Made by a program: the position numbers and the translations under genes. DNA of 64,000 nt from assembly GCF_030813715.1 (NCBI RefSeq), contig NZ_JAUSUZ010000001.1, positions 372,001-436,000 of the forward strand. The letters are read 5' to 3'. Shown here piece by piece: positions 1 to 8,286 of this stretch. Position 1 is the first letter of the stretch. Every line of letters starts with the position of its first letter. The notes below the pieces were generated by a model. The model did not search any database. It had not been told where the DNA came from and worked only from the letters and a program-made list of their open reading frames with translations. The DNA comes from Catenuloplanes indicus (GTDB lineage: Bacteria; Actinomycetota; Actinomycetes; Mycobacteriales; Micromonosporaceae).

Positions 1-1725
1 CACAACCGCATGCACGACTGGTCGTACCACCTGGGCTTCACCGAGTCGGCGTGGAACATGCAGCTGGTCAACACGTCCGGGGCCGGGCTCGGCGGTGACC
101 CGGAGACCGGGCGGGCCCAGTCCGGCGCGCTGGCCGGGTCGCGGAACAACGCGAACCAGTCCACCGGCCGCGACGGGCTGCCGCCGGTGACGAACATGTA
201 CCTGTGGCAGCCGATCGCGGGCTCGGCGTACCCGCCGTGCGTGGACGGCGACTACGACATGACCGTGATCGGGCACGAGTACGGACACGCGATCACGAAC
301 CGGATGATCGCCGGGCCGGACACCGGGATCGGCTCGGTGCAGGGCGGCTCGATGGGCGAGTCGTGGAGCGACCTGCTGGCGATGGAGTACCTGTACGAGA
401 ACGGGCTGCGCGCGGCCGGCGACACCCCGTTCGTCACCGGCGCGTACGTGACCGGCAACACCACCAACGGCATCCGCAACTACGATGCCAGCCGCAGCCC
501 GCTGAACTTCTCCGACGTCGCCTACGACATGGTCGGCCAGCAGGTGCACGCGGACGGCGAGATCTGGAGCGCGATCCAGCTCCGGCTGCGCAAGGCATTC
601 CTGCACCGGTACGGCGACGGCACGCCGGACCTGCAGAAGCGCTGCGCCGAGGGCACGGTGGACGCGTCCCGCTGCCCGGGCAACCGGCGCTGGATGCAGC
701 TGATGTTCGACTCGTTCCTGCTCCAGGCCGGCAGCCAGTTCAGCATGCTGGACATGCGGGACAACATGCTGGCGGCCGACCTGGCCCGGTTCGGCGGCGC
801 GAACCAGAAGCTGATGTGGGACGTGTTCGCCGAGTCCGGCATGGGCCGCGACGCGACCAGCGGGCCGTCGGACGCGCAGCCGGTGCCGAGCTTCGCCTCG
901 CCGCAGACCCGGAACGCGACCGTGACCGTCAAGGCGGCCGCCCCGGTGCAGATCTTCATCGGCCGGTACGAGGCCCGGGTCACGCCGATCGCGGACACCG
1001 ACCCGGCCACGCCGCTGGGTGACACGTTCGAGATCGTGCCGGGTGTGACGTTCGACTTCGTCGCGGTCGGCGCCGGCTACGGGCACCAGCGGCTGTCCGC
1101 CTCGTTCCGGCCCGGCCGTGCCGACACACTGCGGGTGGATCTGAAGCCGAACCTGGCCTCGGCCGCGTCCGGCGCCACGATCACCGGCCCGGGCGTCAAC
1201 CTGGACAAGCTCATCGACGACACCGAGGCGACGAACTGGGCGTCACTGACCGGCGTGGCCGGGCAGGCGCTCACCGTCGACCTGGCCGGCGACGACCGGC
1301 GCCTGATCACGTCGGTGAACGTGAGCGCGCTGCTGCGCCCGGCGATCACCACGGACGCGGACCCGGCGAACCCGCAGAACCGGTTCTCCGCGCTGCGCTC
1401 GTTCGCGGTCTGGGCGTGCGACGCGACCCGCGGCGCGGACTGCACCACGGACGCCGGGTTCCGCAAGGTGTACATCAGCCCGCGGGACGCGTTCCCGGCA
1501 CCGGCCTTCCGGCCGAACGCACCGTCGCTCAACCTGCGCACGTTCCGCATCCCGCCGACCCAGGCCACGCACCTGCGCCTCGAGGTGCTGCACAGCCAGT
1601 GCACCGGCAACCCCCGCTACGCGGGCGAACAGGACAACGACCCCGCCGCGGGTACGGACTGCGCCACCAACAGCGCGTTCCGCGACCAGGTCCGGGTGGC
1701 GGAGTTCCAGGCCTACGGACGGTGA
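1..1725 (+). CDS. Secreted M36 (fungalysin-type) metalloprotease, C-terminal part
   Basis: The reading frame is open from the first base, so the N-terminal propeptide and signal peptide lie outside the window. The zinc site is visible as GHEYGH (bases 271-288), followed about 20 residues later by GESWSDLLAMEY, which supplies the third glutamate ligand of the M36 family. After the peptidase part (to about base 870) comes a linker and then a discoidin-like (F5/8 type C) module from about base 1150 to the end, with paired cysteines. The protein is expected to be exported and to degrade proteins outside the cell, with the C-terminal module binding a surface or polymer. A hairpin follows the stop codon. 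Family assignment is firm; the substrate is unknown. Confidence 0.9.
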   Translation, partial: HNRMHDWSYHLGFTESAWNMQLVNTSGAGLGGDPETGRAQSGALAGSRNNANQSTGRDGLPPVTNMYLWQPIAGSAYPPCVDGDYDMTVIGHEYGHAITNRMIAGPDTGIGSVQGGSMGESWSDLLAMEYLYENGLRAAGDTPFVTGAYVTGNTTNGIRNYDASRSPLNFSDVAYDMVGQQVHADGEIWSAIQLRLRKAFLHRYGDGTPDLQKRCAEGTVDASRCPGNRRWMQLMFDSFLLQAGSQFSMLDMRDNMLAADLARFGGANQKLMWDVFAESGMGRDATSGPSDAQPVPSFASPQTRNATVTVKAAAPVQIFIGRYEARVTPIADTDPATPLGDTFEIVPGVTFDFVAVGAGYGHQRLSASFRPGRADTLRVDLKPNLASAASGATITGPGVNLDKLIDDTEATNWASLTGVAGQALTVDLAGDDRRLITSVNVSALLRPAITTDADPANPQNRFSALRSFAVWACDATRGADCTTDAGFRKVYISPRDAFPAPAFRPNAPSLNLRTFRIPPTQATHLRLEVLHSQCTGNPRYAGEQDNDPAAGTDCATNSAFRDQVRVAEFQAYGR

Positions 1726-1731
1726 CGCACC

Positions 1732-1778
1732 ACCCCTCTCCTGGTTGTCCTGCCGGATGATGAAGCCGGGAGAGGGGT
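1732..1778 (+). terminator. Hairpin after the M36 protease gene
   Basis: The arms ACCCCTCTCC (1732-1741) and GGAGAGGGGT (1769-1778) pair perfectly over 10 bp around a 27-nt loop, starting 6 bases after the protease stop codon. There is no T-run, which is common for actinomycete terminators. The loop is long, so confidence is moderate. Confidence 0.45.
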
Positions 1779-1863
1779 CCCCACCGTGCTGGACCGGCTG
1801 AACGGCACCGCCGTCACCCACCGCGGTCCGGGAACGCCGCTACCGGGCAGCACCTGACCGGCG

Positions 1864-2040
1864 GTGCCGGCCGCTGCCCGGCCGCCCGACCTGTACCTGC
1901 TCGCCGACCACGAGGGCGTCCCGTTCGAGGACGACGGCATACGCGACCGCGAGCGCCTGCGGGCGTGGATGACCGGGCTGTTCCGCGACCGGCTGGCCCC
2001 GCTCGGCATACCGGTGGCCGGGCTGCGGGTACGCACCCGG
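1864..2040 (+). pseudogene. Fragment of a NadR-like AAA ATPase / nicotinamide riboside kinase
   Basis: The translation reads PDLYLLADHEGVPFEDDG followed by RDRERLRAWMTGLF, which matches the C-terminal lid region of the NadR-type kinase/ATPase family known from actinomycetes (established pattern, recalled rather than searched). The P-loop and the whole N-terminal part are absent, and the reading frame loses similarity after about base 2040. It is therefore a relic about 55 codons long, inside a decayed strip that also holds the M6 protease remnant. Confidence 0.55.
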
Positions 2041-2116
2041 CCGAGTCAGGCGCGGCGCCCCCGGCGACGAGAACGCACCGTACGGTGCGCACTTCAGCGA
2101 TGTCGAGGTGCGCACG

Positions 2117-3447
2117 CTAGCGCCGGACCCGGCAGCGCCGGGTGACCGTCACGGCCGGGTCGCTCTCGGACGTGGCGTTCAGGAACACCTCGGCGGTACG
2201 GGCGGCACCGCGCGCCGCGCCGACCGCGACCGTGACCGTGGTGCGTTCACCGGCGCGCGCGACCGTGAGCGCGTGCGGCAGCCCGGCCCGCCAGCCGCGG
2301 CCGTCGACGGAGGCGGAGAGCCGGTACACGTCGGAGCCGAGGTAGGCGGTGGCGTCCTCGGGATGGGTGCCGCCCGGCACGTACCGCCCGGTGTCGGTCA
2401 GCGTGAAACTGCACGCCGCGGGCGCGGTCTGCCGGCCGGGGGCGAGCGCGGCGCCGCGCATCGACGTGCCGGCGCCGTCCAGCGAGCGGACCGCCACCGT
2501 GTACGACAGCACGCGGCCGGCGGTCCGCTGGATGTCGAGCACGTAGAAGTGCAGCCGGTTCGTCCGGGGTGAACGAGTCCGCCCCCATCCGGTCGACCAC
2601 CTCGACCGTGTAGTTGTCGTAGCCGCCGCAGCGCACGTCGGCGGTGATCGAGCAGGCCGGCGAACGGTCGCTGTCCAGCGCGATGTTCAGCCCGTTCAGG
2701 CCGGGCGTGGCCACGGCCCGGGCGGTCACCCGCGCGACCACCAACCCGGACCCGGACCGCGTCCGGTCCGGTGAACCGCATCTGGCCGAACTCCTGCCAG
2801 GTGGACGACTCGTCCTGCCCGGCGGAGAGGATGAGGACGAGCTCGAAGCCGTCGGCCACGGCACCCACGTCCGCGCGCCACGCGCCGAGCCCGTCCGTGC
2901 GCAGGTTGCGGTTGCAGGTCTCGCCGGCCGGGCACGCGCCCGGGTTCATGTCGTTCGTGATCCCGTACTGGTGCGCCGGGTGCGGCATCTCGTACGGCCC
3001 GAACGCGGTCAGGTCCACGCCGTACCGGTCGTACGAGTCCTCCATCCACTACGCGTGCAGCGTGTGCCCGCGGTTGAGCGCGCCGGGCGTGTTCAGGAAG
3101 TCGCGGTAGAACGCGGGCACGTCCGCGCGGGCGATGCCGGACGCGCTCGGCTGCGGGTTGCCGAAGACCGTGGAGTGCGGCGCCTGGGTGACCACGAAAG
3201 GCTGGTCCGGGTAGTCCAGCGTGACCAGCGCGATCCGGAAGTTGCGCACCGATCCGGTGGCCGGCCGGTCCGCGCCCGGGACCGGCACGTAGTCGTCCCA
3301 CGTCATGTGGTCCGGGTTCGCCCAGCGCTGCGGGTCGACGACCCGGAACGGGTCCGCGGGCGCGGCCCGGACGGCGGTGGCGGGCACGACGATCAGTGAC
3401 AGGGCCAGGGCCGCGACGATCGCACCGGCCGTCCGGGAACGCTTCAT
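2117..3447 (-). pseudogene. Broken M6-family secreted metalloprotease, catalytic core deleted
   Basis: The start has a clear signal peptide (MKRSRTAGAIVAALALSLIV, then an Ala-rich cleavage region). The first part matches actinomycete M6-domain proteases up to RGHTLH, where an in-frame TAG stands at 3049-3051 in place of the usual EYW. The same frame resumes directly with MEDSYDRYGVDLTAFGPY. Near 2755 the frame shifts and the text jumps from TWQEFGQMRF straight to the post-catalytic segment (YDNYTVEVVDRMGADSFTPDE). No HExxH motif occurs in any of the three frames, so the catalytic region is deleted. A second frameshift lies near 2560; the rest to base 2117 is the C-terminal beta-rich domain. 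One nonsense codon, two frameshifts and a deletion make it a pseudogene. Confidence 0.8.
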
Positions 3448-3464
3448 CCGCCTCCTCCTCGTAC

Positions 3465-3480
3465 CTGATCGAACGATCAG
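3465..3480. promoter_or_regulatory. Palindrome between the DoxX gene and the M6 relic
   Basis: CTGATCG-AA-CGATCAG is a 16-bp inverted repeat directly against the DoxX stop codon and about 18 bp upstream of the M6 pseudogene start. It has the size of a TetR-type operator; no regulator gene is adjacent, so this is only a candidate site. Confidence 0.35.
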
Positions 3481-3915
3481 TCAGGCGGCCGGTTGCAGCG
3501 CCGGCACGGTTTCCCGGCTGCGCCGGGTGAGGAGCGCGTCCAGCGAGTACGGGCCCGGGCCGAGCACCGCGATCAGGAAGAACGACCAGCAGAACAGCGC
3601 GGCCGACTCGCCGCCGTTGGCGACCGGGGCGAGCGCGTCCGGCTGGTGCACCACGAAGTAGGCGTAGGCCATCGAACCGGAGCAGAGCAGCGCCGCGATC
3701 CGGGTACCGAGGCCGACCACGACCAGCGTGCCGGCGACGAGCTGGATGATCCCGGCGTACCAGCCGGGCCAGGTGCCGGCCGCGATCGCCTCGCCGGTGC
3801 CGCGGCTGCCGCCGAAGAGTCCGAGCACGGTCGCGGAGCCGTGCACCGCGAAGATCAGCCCGACGACGACCCGAAACAAGGTCGTAACCGGTACGGACAG
3901 TCGGTCGAACATCAT
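3481..3915 (-). CDS. DoxX-family membrane protein
   Basis: A 144-residue protein with four hydrophobic helices and the DoxX layout: VVVGLIFAVHGSATVLGLFGG in helix 1, then GWYAGIIQLVAGTLVVVGLGTRIAA, then a third helix beginning GSMAYAYFVVH and a last one in SAALFCWSFFLIAVLGPGPYSLD. DoxX proteins are small integral membrane proteins linked to redox balance in actinobacteria. AGGGAG lies 5 bases before the second of two tandem ATG codons, so translation may start at 3912. It stands alone between a pseudogene and the saccharopine-dehydrogenase-like gene. Function beyond the family is not known. Confidence 0.85.
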   Translation of the reverse strand: MMFDRLSVPVTTLFRVVVGLIFAVHGSATVLGLFGGSRGTGEAIAAGTWPGWYAGIIQLVAGTLVVVGLGTRIAALLCSGSMAYAYFVVHQPDALAPVANGGESAALFCWSFFLIAVLGPGPYSLDALLTRRSRETVPALQPAA

Positions 3916-3929
3916 TACTCCCTAGCATG

Positions 3930-3952
3930 AGATCGGTTACCCACCGCGATCT
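3930..3952. promoter_or_regulatory. Inverted repeat upstream of the DoxX gene
   Basis: AGATCG (3930-3935) and CGATCT (3947-3952) form a dyad 15 bp upstream of the DoxX start codon, in a 131-bp gap that is clearly more AT-rich than its surroundings (it contains TAGATATAGATG). This looks like the promoter/operator region of the DoxX gene. I cannot assign -35 and -10 boxes with confidence. Confidence 0.3.
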
Positions 3953-4046
3953 CCACAGGGTGTCATAGATATAGATGTAAGTCGATATGATGAATGCCAT
4001 GTGGAACGCCGGGATCCGTAGCCGCCGGGTGTGACTCGCCCGGCCG

Positions 4047-5135
4047 CTACCGGCCCGCGCCGGCCGGCAGCAGGTATTCGCCGCCGCACGACTCCGCCAG
4101 CGACGGGCCGAACAGCGCCGCCGGGGTGTACGCGCCCGGCCGCCCCTCCCCCGCCAGCAGCCGCCGGGCCACCTCGGCCGGCACCGCACCGGTGTAGCCC
4201 TGCGCCTCGCCCACCCGCAGCCAGCCGTCCCGCACGGTGCCGTCCGCCCAGCGCACCCGCGCGTACCCCCAGGAGTGCGCCCGCGGCCGCGGCCGGGCCG
4301 CGAACCGCACGCGGGCCAGCCGCCGGACCGCGAACCGGCGCAGCGCCGCGACCTCCAGCAGCGCGGACGCGGCCGGGAGCACGTGCCGCAGCGGCGCCAG
4401 CTCGCTGGACGACGCGGTCACGTCCGGCGCGCCACTGGCCCGCTGCGCCGCGACCAGCTCACCGAGCGGCACGCCCACGGTGCGCACCCCGGTCCCGTCC
4501 GGCAGCGTGAGCCGGGTGGCGTCGCCGCCGAGCCGGGCCGGTGCCAGCCGCCCGCCGCGGAACCGGCGCCCCTGGAACCGGCGCCCGCCCTCGACGCCGG
4601 GCAGCCCGTCCAGCATCGTGGCGGCCAGCGCCTCGCCGACCGTACCGGCCTCCATCGCCAGCGACGGGATCATGTGCACCCGCACCTCGGCCGGTGCCGG
4701 CCGGCCCGCGCACAGCGCCACCACCACGCTCTCGGTCGCGGTCACGCCGAACCCGGCACCGGTCACCACGGTGCGCCCGGCCGCGGTCGCGGCGTCGTCG
4801 AGCGCCAGCACCGCGGACAGCGACGCCACGTCGTTCGCCAGGTCGGCGTAGTGCGCACCGGCCGACAGACAGGCCCGCGCGATCGGTACGGCGGTCGCGC
4901 CGAACGGCCCGACCGTGTTGATCACCACGGCCGGCCGCTGCCGCCGGATCTCCCCGGCCATCGCCTCGACCGTGCCCGCGAGCACCGTACGGGCACCGCC
5001 GCCGACCGCCTCGGCGACCCGCGCGAGGCCCGCCGCGTCGCGACCGGCCAGCACCGGCGTCACCCCGCGAGCGACCAGCTCGGCCGCGATCGCCCGGCCG
5101 CTGCGGCCGGTCCCGCCCAGGATCCAGGTCTCCAT
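4047..5135 (-). CDS. Saccharopine dehydrogenase-like NAD(P)-binding protein
   Basis: The 362-residue product starts METWILGGTGRSGRAIAAEL, a Rossmann NAD(P)-binding motif at the very N-terminus as in saccharopine-dehydrogenase-like and trans-acting enoyl reductase families. A second conserved stretch, VVINTVGPFG with YADLANDV a little later, is also typical. The ATG at 5135 is chosen because the Rossmann motif begins there and because two operator-like palindromes lie just upstream. The gene is divergent from the TetR regulator at 5217, which most likely represses it. The family covers several oxidoreductase roles, so the substrate cannot be named. Confidence 0.8.
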   Translation of the reverse strand: METWILGGTGRSGRAIAAELVARGVTPVLAGRDAAGLARVAEAVGGGARTVLAGTVEAMAGEIRRQRPAVVINTVGPFGATAVPIARACLSAGAHYADLANDVASLSAVLALDDAATAAGRTVVTGAGFGVTATESVVVALCAGRPAPAEVRVHMIPSLAMEAGTVGEALAATMLDGLPGVEGGRRFQGRRFRGGRLAPARLGGDATRLTLPDGTGVRTVGVPLGELVAAQRASGAPDVTASSSELAPLRHVLPAASALLEVAALRRFAVRRLARVRFAARPRPRAHSWGYARVRWADGTVRDGWLRVGEAQGYTGAVPAEVARRLLAGEGRPGAYTPAALFGPSLAESCGGEYLLPAGAGR

Positions 5136-5150
5136 GCACGTCTCCGTTCC

Positions 5151-5201
5151 GTGATGACATGAGGTGTCATCACGGTAGCGCGCCATGACACGTCGTGTCA
5201 T
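5151..5201. promoter_or_regulatory. Pair of TetR-type operators in the divergent promoter region
   Basis: Two dyads share the core TGACA/TGTCA. The first has arms GTGATGACA (5151-5159) and TGTCATCAC (5165-5173). The second is a perfect 17-bp palindrome, ATGACACG-T-CGTGTCAT (5185-5201). Both lie in the 81-bp gap between the saccharopine-dehydrogenase-like gene and the TetR gene. The second ends 15 bp before the TetR start, so autoregulation and control of the divergent gene are expected. Confidence 0.75.
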
Positions 5202-5216
5202 CACTAGAATCGGGGC

Positions 5217-5780
5217 GTGGGACGATGGGAGCCGGACGCACGGCAGCGACTGGAGCAGGCGGCGCTCGAGCTCTTCGCCGAGCAGGGGTTCGCCGCGACG
5301 ACCGTGCCGCAGATCACCGCGCGCGCCGGCCTGACCACGCGCACGTTCTTCCGCCACTTCGCCGACAAGCGCGAGGTGCTGTTCGCCGAGGACCAGGCCG
5401 CCGAGGCCGCGGAACAGCTGCTGATCACCGCACCGCCCGGCACCGACCCGCTGACGCTGATCCTGGACGGCCTGCGCGCGGTCGCCACCGCCCGTTTCGA
5501 GCCGAAGCGCGCCCACCTGCGCGCGCTGCGCGAGATCATCCGCACCGACGACGGCCTGCGCGAACGCGAGCTGCGCAAACGCGGCATCCTACGGGAGGTG
5601 GTCCGGACCGGTTTCCTCGCCCGCGGCCTCCCCGCCACCACCGCCGCCCTGCTCGCCGAGACCGGCACCACGCTGCTCTTCGTCTCCGTCGACGAATGGC
5701 TCGACCGCGACGACTCCCGCCCGCTGGCCGACATCATCGACGACACCCTCACCACACTCCGGGCGGTCCTGAAGACCTGA
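5217..5780 (+). CDS. TetR-family transcriptional regulator
   Basis: A 187-residue protein with the standard N-terminal TetR helix-turn-helix (ALELFAEQGFAATTVPQI, then RAGLTTRTFFRHFADKREVL, residues about 16-58) and a helical ligand-binding C-terminal domain. It starts with GTG. It is divergent from the saccharopine-dehydrogenase-like gene, and two palindromes fill the shared promoter. This arrangement is the usual one for a local repressor that senses a substrate or product of the divergent enzyme. The ligand is unknown. Confidence 0.9.
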   Translation: MGRWEPDARQRLEQAALELFAEQGFAATTVPQITARAGLTTRTFFRHFADKREVLFAEDQAAEAAEQLLITAPPGTDPLTLILDGLRAVATARFEPKRAHLRALREIIRTDDGLRERELRKRGILREVVRTGFLARGLPATTAALLAETGTTLLFVSVDEWLDRDDSRPLADIIDDTLTTLRAVLKT

Positions 5781-5801
5781 CCGCGGCGGGCCCGCGCGTG
5801 A

Positions 5802-6599
5802 TCAGTACAGGACGACGACTGCTCCGGCGCCCAGCGTCGCCAGCGCGTGCAGCGTGGCGAACTTGGTGCGCTGCGGTGCCGGCCAGCGGCCGAACCAGAC
5901 CCGGACGAGGGTCAGCGCGCCGATCACCGCCAGCACGGCGAACGGCCACGGCCGGAACGCCGGCGCCGCCCATGGCTGCCGGCCGAGGACCGTCCAGAAG
6001 ACCGCGAGCAGGCCGGCCGCGACCAGGCCGCCCGGGTTGCGCTCGAGCAGCAGCGGCAGCAGGGTTCCGCCGACGACGATCGGGACCATGACGGCCAGGA
6101 AGGACAGCAGCGGATCGTACGGGGTGCCGGGGACCCACATCGGCAGCAGACCGCCGATCACGAGGCCGGTCAGGCCCACGATCAGCAATTCCACCAGCCC
6201 CTCGGCGGAACCGACCACGATGCCGGTGAATACCGCCCCGCTGATCAGCAGCAGCGCGTCGAGCCGCGGCACGACCGCGTCGAGCAGCGTGTTCAGCACC
6301 ACCAGCTGGATCAGCAGCGCCACACCGCCGCACGTGAGCGCCACGTACCACAGCGACCGCCGCAGGTCCGGGTCGTCCTCCCGGGCGCGGCGCAGCCACA
6401 GGCCGAGCACCAGCCCGGCGCCGGCGAGCGCGGCGACGACGGACAGGTCGTACCGCGGGTGCCAGCCGAGGACCGGCAGGCTGCACACGCCGCCGACCAG
6501 GCCGAGGAACAGCGCGGTGACCGTCCAGCCGCGCACCTTCTCCGGATCGTTCTCCGCCGCCTTCGTCTCGTCGTCCAGCGAGCCGTCGTCCGGGTTCAT
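5802..6599 (-). CDS. Multi-pass membrane protein of unknown function
   Basis: The 265-residue product begins with an acidic cytoplasmic segment (MNPDDGSLDDETKAAENDPE) and then has about eight or nine hydrophobic helices that reach the C-terminus (GAGAVVVLY). I chose the ATG at 6599 because the acidic head and first membrane helix follow it directly; the reading frame upstream has no protein-like character. It is convergent with the TetR gene and divergent from the methyltransferase at 6816. I do not recognise the family, and no catalytic motif is visible. Confidence 0.75.
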   Translation of the reverse strand: MNPDDGSLDDETKAAENDPEKVRGWTVTALFLGLVGGVCSLPVLGWHPRYDLSVVAALAGAGLVLGLWLRRAREDDPDLRRSLWYVALTCGGVALLIQLVVLNTLLDAVVPRLDALLLISGAVFTGIVVGSAEGLVELLIVGLTGLVIGGLLPMWVPGTPYDPLLSFLAVMVPIVVGGTLLPLLLERNPGGLVAAGLLAVFWTVLGRQPWAAPAFRPWPFAVLAVIGALTLVRVWFGRWPAPQRTKFATLHALATLGAGAVVVLY

Positions 6600-6768
6600 C
6601 CGTCCACGGTGCCGCGCGCCGTACCGGCCGGCCAGTCCCTGCTCAGGGAACAGGGCGGCGCTCCGGCGCCGTGGTCCGCAGCCAGGGGCGCGAATCTCCG
6701 TCGCTGAACGCCAGCAACGCCGTCCTCGAACCCATGATCGACACGGTGTGCCGTCCACAGTAGAACCG

Positions 6769-6802
6769 AGAGCCGGTGTAAGGTCGCGGGGACGCCGGCT
6801 CT
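6769..6802 (+). promoter_or_regulatory. Leader hairpin before the methyltransferase gene
   Basis: AGAGCCGG (6769-6776) pairs with CCGGCTCT (6795-6802), directly in front of the ribosome binding site GGGAGGG (6803-6809). A TAAGGT stretch in the loop (6779-6784) could instead be a -10 box, in which case only the right arm would be transcribed. The role is open. The rest of the gap 6600-6815 shows nothing else clear. Confidence 0.3.
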
Positions 6803-6815
6803 GGGAGGGTTCGCG

Positions 6816-7622
6816 ATGGAACGTCGTAGTGAGGATCTGCAGACGGATCGGGCGCACGGCGCGCGGATCTACGACTACATCCTGGGCGGCAAGGACAACT
6901 TCGCCGTCGACCGGGAGGCCGGGGAGAACTCGCTGCGCATCTGGCCGGCGCTGAAGCCGCACATGCGGGCCAACCGGGACTTCATGCACCGGGTGGCCCG
7001 CTACCTGGCGGCCGAGTGCGGCATCCGGCAGTTCCTGGACATCGGGACCGGGCTGCCGACGTCGCCGAACCTGCACGAGATCGTGCAGCAGGTCGATCCG
7101 GCCGCGCGGGTGGTCTACACGGACAACGATCCGCTGGTGCTGGCGCACGCGCGGGCGCTGATGCTCGGCACCGTGCAGGGCCGCACCGCCTACGTCGACG
7201 CGGACATGCGGGACCCGCGGACCATCCTGTCCGCGCCGGAGTTCGGCGCGACGCTGGATCTGACCGAGCCGGTCGGGCTGCTGCTGATCGCGATCGTGCA
7301 CTTCATCGAGGACGACGCGGAGGCGCTGCGGGTGGTCCGGCAGGTGCTGGACGTGTTGCCGTCCGGCAGCTACCTGGCGATGTCGATCGCGACCGACGAG
7401 TTCGATCCGGTGCCGCTGGCCGAGGTGCAGCGGGAGTACAACCGGCTCGGCGAGAAGCTGATCTTCCGCGACCGGGCCACCGCGCTGCGCTTCTTCGACG
7501 GGCTGGAACTGTGCGAGCCGGGCCTGGTGCAGGTGCACAAGTGGCGCCCGGACGGCACCGGCGACCAGGGCGTCGAGGACAAGGACATCGCGATGTACGG
7601 CGCGGTCGCCCGGAAGCCGTGA
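6816..7622 (+). CDS. SAM-dependent methyltransferase, DUF574 (Methyltransf_19) family
   Basis: The 268-residue protein shows the diagnostic N-terminus of this actinomycete family (ARIYDYILGGKDNFAVDREA), then QFLDIGTGLPTSPNLHEI, the SAM-binding glycine loop, and VVYTDNDPLVLAHARAL, which binds the ribose/adenine part. A strong ribosome binding site (GGGAGGG) precedes the ATG. The family is highly expanded in Streptomyces and Actinoplanes relatives, and in most cases the methyl acceptor is unknown. The neighbours do not suggest a substrate. It converges on the DUF4166 gene with only 4 bp between stops. Confidence 0.9.
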   Translation: MERRSEDLQTDRAHGARIYDYILGGKDNFAVDREAGENSLRIWPALKPHMRANRDFMHRVARYLAAECGIRQFLDIGTGLPTSPNLHEIVQQVDPAARVVYTDNDPLVLAHARALMLGTVQGRTAYVDADMRDPRTILSAPEFGATLDLTEPVGLLLIAIVHFIEDDAEALRVVRQVLDVLPSGSYLAMSIATDEFDPVPLAEVQREYNRLGEKLIFRDRATALRFFDGLELCEPGLVQVHKWRPDGTGDQGVEDKDIAMYGAVARKP

Positions 7623-7626
7623 CGGT

Positions 7627-8286
7627 TCACTCGCGCGGGTTCTCGCGCAGCGGCCGGACCGCGGCCGGGACCGGTGCGTGCGCGTCGACGTACTGCGTGG
7701 TGAAGCTGCCGGCGTAGCCGAAGATCGGCCCGAACCGGCGGTTCGCCACGGTGACCTCGATCCGGAAGCGGCCGGCCTCCTCGTCGTACCACTCGTGCAG
7801 TCGGGCTTCTCCGCTGATCAGCGGCGGGCAGCGGACACCGCCGCGGAACCGTTGCAGCCCGCTGCGGATGTGCAGGCCACCGGCGTCGTCCACGCTCAGG
7901 TGCAGGTCGACCGCGATGTGCTGGTGGGTGCCCAGGTAGTCGACGAGCACCCGGCGTCTCTCGCTGTAGACCATGGTGGCGTCGAACCGGCGCCGGCGGG
8001 CGGCCGCGACTTCGAACGTGCGCACGAACGTGAGCGTCGGCCGGCCGTACGAGTCGGTGTAGACGTAGTTCTCGATGGTGAACGGCACGTCCGTGCCGGT
8101 CTCCGGGAAGAGCACGTGCCGGGCCGTGCCCAGGTGCAGGAACGGCGTGACGAACGCGGGGCCGCGCCAGATGCGGTCCATCACGCCGGTGCCGACGCAG
8201 CCGTGCGCGGCGCCGAACCGTTCCCGCATGCGCGGGTGGAGGCGGTCGAAGTCGGCGCCGAGCGCGCGGGCGAAGATGGCGGTCAC
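7627..8286 (-). CDS. DUF4166 domain protein
   Basis: A 219-residue protein matching the DUF4166 pattern: IFARALGADFDRLHPRMRER near the N-terminus, then GTGVMDRIW, and later conserved FRGGVRCPPLISGEA. The GTG start at 8286 overlaps the stop codon of the upstream SRPBCC gene (GTGA), so the two are translationally coupled. DUF4166 proteins have no established biochemical role; the SRPBCC partner suggests a lipid- or small-ligand-related function. The pair appears to be controlled by the two TTGAGCA palindromes at 8969-9020. Confidence 0.8.
   Translation of the reverse strand: MTAIFARALGADFDRLHPRMRERFGAAHGCVGTGVMDRIWRGPAFVTPFLHLGTARHVLFPETGTDVPFTIENYVYTDSYGRPTLTFVRTFEVAAARRRRFDATMVYSERRRVLVDYLGTHQHIAVDLHLSVDDAGGLHIRSGLQRFRGGVRCPPLISGEARLHEWYDEEAGRFRIEVTVANRRFGPIFGYAGSFTTQYVDAHAPVPAAVRPLRENPRE

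Noticed and set aside
3049-3051. In-frame TAG inside the M6 protease gene, as possible stop-codon read-through or pyrrolysine insertion.
   Set aside because: Two frameshifts and loss of the catalytic segment follow downstream, so the gene is broken anyway, and no read-through machinery is visible.
6816-7622. Linking the DUF574 methyltransferase to a biosynthetic cluster.
   Set aside because: Neighbours are a lone membrane protein and a DUF4166/SRPBCC operon; the family is scattered in these genomes.
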